NCBI GenBank assembly: GCA_032209605.1
Contig: JASFXZ010000018.1
Location: 6,637,904-6,701,903 of the forward strand
Direction of reading: 5' to 3'
DNA length: 64,000 bases
Source: Mactromeris polynyma
Taxonomy: Eukaryota; Mollusca; Bivalvia; Venerida; Mactridae
Below, in pieces: positions 49,501 to 61,500 of this stretch (positions are counted from its first letter, which is position 1; every line of letters begins with the position of its first letter). The position numbers and the translations under genes are program-made. The notes under the pieces were generated by a model. It was given only the letters and a program-made list of their open reading frames with translations. It made no database searches and was not told the origin of the DNA.

Positions 49501-52500
49501 CGGAAACTCCTCACAGTTAGCACCAGTCAATGAATACTTGATAGATATAAACATGGTCCCTTTTTTTAGAAATGCTGCGGTGTAAATAAGAGCCGGTAAA
49601 ATTATTTGGTAACTTATGCATCATCACCTGGCTACTTTATTGTATGGCAGAGTGATCATAATTTAGTGGAGTACCCCCAGACCCCCTGATACTTCTGATG
49701 ATTTCCCTGCTAGTTCAAATATTAGTGACACCCCTGCAATGTCATATGATTTTTAAAGTGAAATAATTTAACACTGTCTAAATGCAAGTAATTTAGCAAG
49801 TTGGTTTTGAAAAATGGAAGCATTAATTCCAGCCACTTTAATCTTTCTGCAAGTGTTATTTAGAAAAAAGTAGAATTTAACAGGTTCGATGAGGTGACCT
49901 CTTAGGCAATATTTAATATTATATATTATATAAGTGCTTGTATTAACAGAAGTAGAATTAAAAAAATACTTTTATAAATTTTATATTTATTTCTCACAGA
50001 AATGCAGCGTTCATACATATATTAAATGATCATACTATATGTGTGAGGAGTTAAATCAGTGTTAGCAGGAATTCCATTTGACCCTGAAGTTGACTCTCTT
50101 ACCCCTTGACTTTCTCAAAGCCACACTTTGACCTTAAGGATTCTGGCTGAAGGGTCAAATTTACTCTAAATTATAGGTAATTTGGCTATAAAATGGCAAA
50201 ATCTTGAGATTCTGCACCTTGTGGAACCCCTGATATATATGCAGAATTTAATCTTTATCTTATTTTGGAATAAAAATGAAAGTAAATCATTGCTGTTCTT
50301 TGTTATTTCTATAGGACAAAAAAGGTCGAGAAGAGAAGGACCGCAGTAAAGATAGGGATGACAGAAGAAGAGATCGGGATGACAAGCACAAAGATCGTGA
50401 TGACAAGCACAAAGATCGTGATGACAAGCACAAAGACCGTGAGGACAGGCACAAAGATAAAGACCGTGATGATAAACACAAAGATAGAGATCGTGAACGA
50501 GGGAAATCGGGGAGAAGCAGGGTATGTGATTGTATTTATACTGGCTAAATACAATGTTTGTGTATAACTGTCCTTAGTGCTAGAGTAACATCTGTGTGTG
50601 ACTTGTTAATCATTTTGAGTGAATTCTCATATCTGTATATGCATACTGGGTTGAGTGGCATATAAGGTTTGCCTTTTTGATTGAATGTGGAATGATGGGA
50701 AGTGTCGTATTTTCTGTTGATTCATACAGGGTCACCTTTAAGTTTAATCATTTTATCATGGTACTTTGACCCACTCACTGAACTTGGTCCTGATTTAAAC
50801 ATTTCTATTATTTGGGATTGTTTTTGTGACTAAAGATCTAAAACAATTTGAAAATCATGATTAACCATTTAGCCCTCATAAAGCTTGTTGGTGGGGATAC
50901 TACAAAACATTCTTATGAATGGCATTTCTGGATATCTCAGTGCTTGCTTTGGATATACTGAGCGTAGAGCAACTTGTTCACTTCTTATGGCACCCGTGTT
51001 GATTTTGTTGGCTTTATTGTAGCTTATAATTAACTCTTAGTATGCCTTCAGTGTATTGATGGAATTTCAGCCTCGCAAAGAGAATGAAAAGGAGAACAGT
51101 CTTGATGCTGAAATTGCCAATTGTGCCACCCCTAATGATATAGACTCTGATTTGCTGTTCTCTGATAATGAAATAGATGATGGAACATTACCTGGAAATG
51201 CTACATTTTGTGTAGGTCAACCATCCCAAGTGTTCCCTGAAGATCTGTCTGATAGCCCACAAGCTTTCAGACCAATTCCTAGACAGGTTTCTACTTACCA
51301 AGAGATGAAGAAGGCTTCAAACTATGGAGATGGAGAGGAAGATTTTGAATCGGGGGATACTGAAGCGGCCATGAGTAGAAGAAGAAAGAGTAACAGGATG
51401 AGAAGGCCCAAAGGTGCTAGGCTCAGACGTAACCAGCCTGGTTTCGCTACACAAGAGAGCATGGACTCTGAGACTCCCTCATCTCCATTTACACCCTATG
51501 TTTCAGAGGAAGAAAATGCCAGATTTAGTGATGTTGGAATGCAACATGCCAATGCTATTGTTAATAAGTTAGATGAGCTTGGAAATGAGAAGAATAGTAG
51601 AAAGAAGAAAAGTAAATCTGGAAAGGGTAAATCATCTGACAACCAGCTCGTGAGGGAGAAAATGGGTTCAGGAAAGTACCCGAAAACTAGCACTCCAAAT
51701 GATTCTCCTTTGTCTCCAAAACAGGATCACAATAAGCATGCCAATACTAGTAAGAGAGATGAAAAAGAAACTCAAGTAAAAAGGAAATCTGATGATCTTA
51801 AACTGAAAGACTCGCCTGTTGGAAAAACAGCAAAACCAGGTAACAGGTTGGGAAATAAGGAGGAACCACATTTAAAGAAGATGGCTAATGCAAAGAAACA
51901 TGCTAGCAAAGCTAAAAACAAAAAGGGTCTTGACTTATCTTCAAAGGAAAATGAACCTGTCACAAGAAACAGTTTAGAGTATGAATCACAGAATATCATT
52001 TCTGCAACAGTTGGAAGAAGTGGTAAGAATAAATCCGCTAGGGAACGTCGCCGGTCTCAGGAGATGCATTTAAATGAAGAGTATGTCAGTCCAAAGAAAA
52101 CAAAGGAAAAGGTCAAGTATAGAAATGATAATTATGCACATGAAAAGATGAAAAAAGCAAAGCAAGAAAAGTATGAAGAACATAACCAAGGTAAAGATAC
52201 AGGTGAATCTTATTCCAGTGGTAAAGAAAATGAGGACGCATATTTCGTAAAGAAACAGCCACATGGTGTTGATGATAAGAGAAAAAGAAGCAGTTTTACG
52301 TCTTTATCTGAACAGGTGTGACTGTTGCCAGTTGATGTTGCTTGTTGGTTTTCAATGGATAAATGACATTGATTTGTCGGTTGCCATTTTAGTGATTTTA
52401 TTGTTTCAACATTTTTGAGAATACTTTTAGTTGGTGTAATATTGCTTTCCTTGTTTTGCAATATTCCTGTATCGGTTCTTGACTGTTGGGCGGCAGAGTT

Positions 52501-55500
52501 TTCCTGTCTCTTGTTCACAATTGGATTTTTTTTATTTGTTCTTTTGCACAACTTGCCTTATTATTCCAGCTTTTATATGCAATATTTTTGCCTTCCATTG
52601 TATTGGAATGTTTCTGTTGGCTACATCTCATTCTCAGCCATTATTTACTTCAGAATTCTTGGTTATTTCTTTAGTGTTATTTGTTTTTTTTCCGTGTTTT
52701 TGGTCACTTTGAGATGATCTGTTTCCATTGCTGTTTGTTTGTGCAGGCTTGTTCAGGTCTATGTTTTACTGTTGTTGATCTGTTTTTAAAGTGTCTTTGT
52801 GAAAGTTGTTTTTGATTTTTCTTTCGGATATTTGTTACTTAATCTTGGTCCTGTTTTAAGTCGTCAATTATTACTTGTATTAAGTAAGTAGAGGGCCCTC
52901 TGTTTTCCCAGTCACTGCTCAAGGGGTTTGTCTTTTTCATGATTTTTATTTGTTCAATTTAAGATAAAAGATAAACATAACATGCATAAAATTGTGTTTT
53001 ATTTGTTTGTCTGTTCAAATGTTTTTTGTATTTTCAATATATTTATTTATCGCTTACATATTTCAATATTTTGAATCTCTATTCTAATTTATATAGAACT
53101 ATTAAGAATGGATAATTATTTTTCTGACTGTTCAAATTGTATGCCAGAGAGCTTATGTCATGGTGCCCATGCATATGTGCAGCGTCAGTCTATTAACTTT
53201 TCTGTTAATATATTGTTGATGGGGTTACAAGTTGATTATTGTCATGTTTTTTTGTCATTATAGCACAGAAGAGAAGAACAAGAAAAAGAAAATGATGCCC
53301 CAAAGGAAAACATGGTAAATGGCGATCATAAGTCAGTAAGTCCAAGACAAATGTCATAAATCTGATTGCTCATTTGCAATCAAATCTTGGAGCTTGTTTA
53401 TTCCAATGTTTTTAAACTAATTTTCTCGCTGCTTTGAAATGTTCAGATTTTTAGATATGGCTGTTTTTTTTCTGCTTCCCTGAACTTTATGTTCACAAGA
53501 AATATTAATATGCTTGGAGTTATAGCAACAATTGAACAGTCGGGAACAAAAAAAGCTACATATTACTAGCATTGGAATGGGAGGCCTTTGTTTGTCATAT
53601 TACTTGTCATATTTCATCGTCTTATATTTTCTACAGAGTGATGCCCCAGCTAAAATACCGCGACCAACATCGGCTAAGGGATCCAGGAGAAGAATGGAAG
53701 GTATGCATTACTTGTTTTTAATTTGGTCATAGTGTGGAAACTGTTTTATTTGCAACAGTTGTGTGGTTTCTGTTGTTTAGAATAGTTTCTTACAGTCACC
53801 TTGTATGTTTAATCTTGTTGGTCATCTGTACATACTGCCAGATTAGAAAAGTTGTTATGAACAGATACGGTGGAGCCTCGATGACAAGACCACCAATAGT
53901 TCCGAAGAAAGTCTATCGTATTAATGAAGTGGTCTGTATATTGTGTTTAAATGTGAAAGAAAAATCATATTAATGTGGTGGTCTAAATTATGAGATGAGG
54001 TTTTACTGTACTTGATTTTTATACTGTAAGTATATATATTCTAGCATATTCACAGCTGTATACCTACTTTTCCTGTTGTGACTGTAAAACTATTTAGGAT
54101 AATATTTGGTCTTTGACAGTATGAGTAGATGTTTTAAGTACTTTGAAATTCTAATTGTATTCTTCATAAAAAATAGAATTTGAAATGATATTTCTGTGAA
54201 GTTGTTGTGAAATATAATGTGTGATTTCATACAACACTATGACAGACCATGAAAAATCTACTTCGTCTTTTGCTCATATAAGTGTCGACTATTTTTCCAC
54301 ATTCAGATCCATTTATGTCTTTAAGAATCCCTTTATAAGATCCTCGGTTCTTTTTAAGTCATTTGTTCTCCATTCCCAATTCCTTATCCAGCGGAAGAAA
54401 GAGCTACTACTGGTTGCAAATTCTGTAACACAAATTATGGGAACAATCTTCTCTTAAATTCTCCATCGTTGTTTTTAATTGTCGGCCAGAGCATTCCTTG
54501 CTCCCCTATTCCCAAACATGTTTACCCTTCACCTGTTTCCCTGGGGTCTGTGTGGGGAGGCATGGCCTTATGTATGTTACCTTCCCTGTAACAACTTAAT
54601 CTTTCTTCCATGTAACTAGTATATAAGTATAAAACCTGCAAGTTATTATAATAAAGAACCGAGTTTGTCTGACATATCTGGTATATAATTATTAGATCTA
54701 GATGGAAATTTCTCTTTAATCATTGTAAGGAAATATTCTGGTCTTGTTAGAACTAGTTTGTTTAGCAAATTCTGAAATGAAATAACATTTATTTTGCATA
54801 AGTATTATTCTGTTGCAATAAGCAGACGACTTACATTTTAAATGGTCTGTTTGTCACTGATTATTATTACACAATTACTTGCTAGCGTCTTTTAATGAGG
54901 TATTATTATTATGTATGGAGATTATTTGCTATGCTACGTATATATACAGCTTTTGTACGGATGTGGTTACTTTATTATATCAATGCTTGTATTTATGTTT
55001 TGCTTCACATGCAAGTCTCTTGCATATATGTGCATTTACACTGATGAGTACCTTGCAAAGCATGCATTTATCTTTTATGGGTATTATATGTTTTCATAAT
55101 TTTGTGGCATGAAATTGATTAAGATTTCAAGTATGTCTTTGCTTGATGACACTAGCTTTCCTTCACAAACTAAGTATAGCATCTGACTAAGGTTTGCTTT
55201 GTGGACGCATAAATTATGTTTGTATTTTTTTGGCTTTTTTTTAAAAAAGAGTGTTCACACACTGCAATTTTGGTTGACCTGACTGAACATTAAAACTAGG
55301 GCTGTAATGATTTACCGATTATGTTTGGTTATTTTTTGTTCTGTTTTCTCACGGTTTGGTACTGTCTTATGAATATTCGGTTAGATACGTCAAATGACAT
55401 TTTTATTCCTGAAGCAATATTCTAATCATAGGACTTAAAAGTTTATATTAACTGTCTTTTAGTATGCAACTTTTGGAACTATTACTTTCATTGTAGTTCT

Positions 55501-58500
55501 ATTTCTACTTAATTTTATTTTATGACACATTGTTCTTATTCGGATTACCTAGTCAAGTGTTCATGTCTGGTCATTACAAGTCATTAAACTATCAGTCATA
55601 TAGAATTTTATTTTTTTCATATATTGATTTAACCAAACCTAATACTCAAACACTGAAAGTGTAGGAATCCAAACCCTGACACACTTGAATCATTGCAGCC
55701 CTAGTTAAAACAACATGGCTTATTCAAGTCTTGCCACAGCGTGCACTATATTTTGATGCACTCGTTTTAGGTTGATTGTATTTTAGGTTGATAAATTTCT
55801 AGTTGACATGCCAGGCATTTATTTAACTAGGATTTGAAAAAATGGTCCTGGAATAAGCGCTCGCCAATTTTCCTCAATGCGTTACCCTGGGGTTGATTAT
55901 ATTGGGGTATATGATATATAGAATTAATGTGTTCCTTAATGTTAAGAGAGCTGTGTTGATAATATGACTTTGTTGCTTTCCAGCTCCAGTGACCTTCAGT
56001 GAAGGTAAATTTGAACTTACGAGTTACAGTCATTGGGCATATTGTGTTCCAATGAGAATTCTTTAAAGGTTTTTGCTGTGTGATGCTATAAAACAAAATG
56101 CCTGCCTTTGTCGTTTTTTTGTCTAGATACTCATCAACTTATCTCACACATCATATATTTCCCCACCCCCACTTCTCAACTACAATACTGTTTGTATGTT
56201 CCTAATACATGTACACATGTGTGGTAATAACAATTAATTTGGATTTTTGTAACAACAACAACTTAATTATCATAGGCTACATATTGGCACAAAAAAATCC
56301 CCTTAGTCATTCTTTAAATGTGATACCCCTGTCTGTCCGTCCATCCGTGCGTGTGCATGTGAAAAAATTGTTTCCAGTCAATAAATTTTGAAAGGGTAGA
56401 TGGATCCAATTCATATTGGGAACATAAGCATATACGATCAATAATAATTGAAAAGCCCATAGTGGGGGCATCGGTTTCCTATGGACACATCTAGTTTCTC
56501 AGTGATTGGTTAAGAAGTAGTTACAAAAATATTGTGCCAAACCTCGCATTTAGATGTTGCAATTTTTTATGTGACATAAACAGCATCATAATATCATATG
56601 ATAACATATGATTAACATGAATAAATTAAATCATGAATGATGTGCTAAGTATGCCATAAATTAAGTTCCAACATCAGTGAATTAATTTTTTGAAAGAAAA
56701 AATATGCAGCCATTTTAACTCTTTATGTTAATTGCTCTAGACTTTTGATGAGAGTTTACATGTTTGAAGACATTTTTTTCAAGATAAATTGCTTGTTGAT
56801 ACTGAACTTGAAATCTGTTTTCCTTGATGTTTTTGGAGTGGTTGCTTAGTAACCATTTCCAGAGTTATTATCAGAATGGTATGAAACTGTTTCTAATACT
56901 TGCTTTCTTGAAGCCAGATATTTTCGTCTCACAATTTAATATGATAAAACTTTCAAAGTTAAAGGTACATAGTCTTATTTTCTTTACAAATCATGTGTAC
57001 ATGTAATCATAAATATTAGAACATTGTGGGTATTACAGGTATAGTCTATAACACTGTGTTGTCACTTTTCGTAAAGGTTTTTTGTTTGTTACAGAATAAC
57101 CTGTATTGGACTTGTGTTTTGCAGTTCTAGGAAAATTTTAGAAAAGATACAATACAATGTTTAAGAGTATATAAGTAAGACGGCATTTACATGTCCCGTT
57201 CTCAAAATGATTACTTGGCATATTTTGATTGAAAATAAGACTATGCACCTGGCTAAGTTGATGGAGAAAAACTTTTCTGACTGGTCGATTTTATTAGGGG
57301 ATACTGACTATGTTTGAATTGTTAAGATTTATACTATAAAGTATAATAATTTTACCAAATAAACGAGAAGGAATACGTTGCTATTGGTCTACCACACTAT
57401 GATCGACTTTCTGTGACTGTGTGTACTTATAACTAATCATGTTGTTTTAGATGTGTGTAGATTAATTCTAGATATTTAAAGTAAAGTATATCCCACAAAT
57501 TTCAATTAATGTCACATAGCAAAATCATTCACTCTCCAAGTTGTTTTTGTACACTTATACAATGTGTAGTAATTTAATTGTCTTTAAGAAATTCTATGGG
57601 AGTGTCAAAGTGTTTTGTTTCTCAGAAGATTCCTAGGAATGTGTGAATCCCGTCTCCTGCTTCTATTCTGTCTTCACTTGCACACAATCTCTCTCACACA
57701 ATATGCGCTGCTTTCAATTTCGCTAAAACTAACTTATTTTGCATGCTCTCCTTTTTCTGATTGCTAAAAGAATGAAAAAAAAATGTTGTTACATACTTAA
57801 GCATTGTTAGCTTGACAGTACGAAGAATACAAGAATACAGTGTTATTTTATTCACCCTGACCTTGCCAACTTTGTCAACATTGCTTTCAGATTAAAGTTT
57901 TATGGCATGGTTCTTAGTTTCACTTTATCTTGACTATAGCTCTCATTATGATCAGACATGTTTAAGGAATTGTCTTGGTAAGTCGGAGATACCTCTTGGT
58001 TTAATGTTTGGTACATGTACTGTATAGTCAAAGTCACTTGTCAGGGGCAGAAAATAATGCCTCTTTTCAACTTAAAAAGTTGGTGAGAGATTTTTGCATG
58101 TCAGCAATTATCTTTAACAATGCACTTTTAAACTCTACTCTGGTTTTCTTTTGTTATATAAATATCTCCCGTTTTTAAGAAACTGTTGGACAATACTCAT
58201 CCCTTATACACACCCCTACCTTACTATGCTCTTCCTGTCAAAGGTATTATTTTTCCATTTTACTTCCTGTTTTAATTCCTTATTCGGAAGATTTTTGTGT
58301 AGAATCAGCCCCCTGCCCTTACCCGAACTTTATTAAAAGTAGAAATGCCTACTGTCTTTTTGACAGTTCTTGTATTGATTTACTCTTTATGATATAAACT
58401 GACCAAAAAAGATATTGTCGTAAAGGTTTGAAGTTATCATACAACTATGTTTTTTTTCTCTGCCCATACTTTTAAGCAATGTAAAGGGACTTGCCTCCAG

Positions 58501-61500
58501 ATTAATGTCAGAATTTTGAAAATATATATTGTATTTTTATTGGTTTAACATCATACAATAATGTTAATAAAGTCATTATTTTATGAATATGATATGTAGT
58601 ACAACTAAATTACTAAGTTACTAACTCTTATGAGAGTTTTTCTGCATTTACAGACTACAATCGAGTGTATCAATTTTACTCTACATAAAAATCTTTAGTT
58701 ACAAATGTGTGTGTTGATAAGTCTGGTGTGTTCCACCAGGGTCACAGTCAAGGGCTGTCCTCTGTTGGGCGGTGTGTTCCACCAGGGTCACAGTCAAGGG
58801 TTGTCCTCTGTTGGGCGGGATATTTGTTACTTGTTAGTGATATCTCCTGTCAAATACTGTCTTAGTATGTATTTTGCTTTCAGATTTCAGTGGCAGATAA
58901 TGACATTGTTTATAACCGTTGTGAATAAAAACTTTTACTTTATTGTTCAAATGTGTCAGCTGGATTGCCAAATAGTAATTCGTGTATATGTATTGGAGAT
59001 ATTGAGAAAAAAATCAAATTGTCCTGTAATTTCATACTTTGAGAATTTTTTTCAGCAATAAGACCTTCACTGGCATCTTTATTAAAGAGTTGTTCTTGGT
59101 GCAATTTCTGTATGATTTAAAGTTCTTAATTGACTGTATGAGTGTTGTCAGTACTAGACTAAGTGTATTTATAATTGTAAATATGCTATTTATGGTAACT
59201 TTTATTATTCATAAAAAATAACCTTTGTGAAAATTTCCAATTTTTCCAGGTGGCCAATTAAGCAGTGACGAAGGTAAAGAGTACATAAACACACAAGACC
59301 TGTTTTACCTTGTATAACCCTGATCTTTTGTATTATATTTTAGTTAGGGGTCAGTTGTTCATCCAGTTTTACTATTTAACAAAATACCTAGTCATAATTT
59401 AATTTGATTGACTAGGCCATATTAACATTGCAATGACGTAAAATGCCTACATTGTTTGATGGCAAACTTACAAAATTTCATGTACGTTGAAAGTTGGCCA
59501 ATCAATACACCTGTTGACAGTTTCGACACTGTACAACGTAAATATCAGAAGCATATCAAGTGAAACAGTAAGAGTTACCTAACCTGAATTGTGAGTGAAT
59601 CCAATCTGCTAAGCTAACTATTTGTAGAAAATGCTGTTTTAAAATGACTTGTTTTCTTGTTAAATTTTCTAAAACAATATAGCATTGGAAAGTTTATGAT
59701 ATAATTTTTTTCAAAAATGTACAATTTATATAATAAAAAATAAATAATAATAAAAAATAAAAAAATAAAAATTATACATGTATATATAATTATATGTTTT
59801 TCATGTAACCACAAAAATTGAATCAATTGTTAAACCTGACCTCAGATTGGAAATTGTGTCAGTGATGTAGAAAACCTGTGTCTGGGTAATTCCTTGCTTA
59901 TGTGATATTTCGTGAGCTCTAATTGGTTTAGTGAACTGGACTTGTTTTGAGAATAAGATTTAAAGAGTTGACCATTTACATTCTTTAACTTGCACAATGT
60001 TTCTTCTATGTCATTTACGTGAATGTGGAGTAGTAAAATAATTATATAGTCCTTTCTCTATGTCAAATGACAGTAAAATTATTTGAACAACTGTACTGTT
60101 TCATATATTTGTGCATGATACACTTATCCAGTAACCCATAGCTAGCTTATAGTTGTAGATTTTCTATGTCGTAGGGGCTTTATGTGGTATTTGTCAGGAA
60201 TTGGTCATAATTACTTTATCTGCTACCTATTTTACCAGACACAAAGTTGGAAAAACAAAATGAACTGAAAACGAATTGGATCTGCTGAAGAATAATCTGC
60301 CAGTCCGTCTATAATAATCTGCCAGACTAGTATATTACTCGGGGTAGAATACTGGTGCTTGAATGTGACAAAATGTGATTATGTAATTCCTGACACGTAT
60401 TTAGTTCATGTATAAATGTAAATAACAATTACAGCTTTTATCTATGTGTACACTTGAAATATATTCATGGTGGTGCTCTAGCAAAAGAATAATACAAAAT
60501 TACCATTTTCTTATTTTGTTGTGGCCTAAGTCTGTTTTTACTCGTTTTCTGGTGAAGATGTTGTTACAATAGATTTGCACCAAGCTCTCGGTATATGATG
60601 GTTCTTTTATTCTAATATTGTTCCTACCTCACAATTGTCCCTTTTTGTTACCATAACTTGGCCTATGAAGTGAACATATGCATAAGAAATTCTGTATAGT
60701 TGGTTGGTAAATATCTTTAAATATTTGAAAGATTTTGTACAAGCCACCATGTGCATATTTTACAGTAGTTAATCAAGTATGTACTAGTTATGTATATATG
60801 TGCTAACAATAATTCATGTATAGCTTCATGTTCTTTTACACCTGTTGCAGAATGTTTTTATGTATTTTTAAGATCTAATAAGGGTCTCGAATACAGTTTT
60901 TCTCTGAACATGAATAACCCCAATATCTAAGTATACCCTAAAATTTGGTTGTTCACTTACTAAAGCTATCACATCAAATAAAAAAAATTCAGTGCAAAAA
61001 GCAGTAAATTTTTATCTTGTTGACTAGTACAATTTATTTAGTTTCTCGTTCTTGCAGACAGCCTGACACTCGCTGTTGGCAGATGTTTCAGGCTCCATAC
61101 TTCTACTGCACATTGTCATAAATTTATCACGCCACATTATGTAATGGCATTTTTGAAACAATTGGTTGTTGTTGTTAAAGTTGAGTTTGTCATCAATAGT
61201 GTCTGAAAGATATTTATTTGGGTCACAGAATGGCATGGGCATACATTGGCAGTGTATGAACATTCTCGACAAAGTCAATCATGATGTGCCTGGCATTTTG
61301 TAAACAAGTCTTTTTTTTGGAGTTTTTTTTCAAACGCAGAACGGAAATTACTGGTTGCTGTCCACTGTTAAGTGTTTCTAATATACATGTAATTGTATAT
61401 GTAAAGTCATGCTTTTTGTGGGTTAAATAGAGAAGAATTACCCTTATTGGACCTTTAAACAATAGTGTAGATATGTTTGTTTTCTCACAAACTGCAAATA

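Larger units (their letters stand above)
53701..59249. other. IFT54 intron 9
   Basis: A 5.5-kb intron holding a hAT-type MITE (55297-55703), a reverse-oriented 'tccataggaca' repeat (56280-56500) and a 46-bp duplication (58725-58816). Confidence 0.6.

Noticed and set aside
49244..50554. Minus-strand serine/leucine-rich frames
   Set aside because: They are antisense shadows of the lysine/arginine/aspartate-rich IFT54 exons 5 and 6.
52316..53263. Alternative last exon after IFT54 exon 7
   Set aside because: Read-through stops after one codon, but no AATAAA or ATTAAA signal was found in the following 950 bases.
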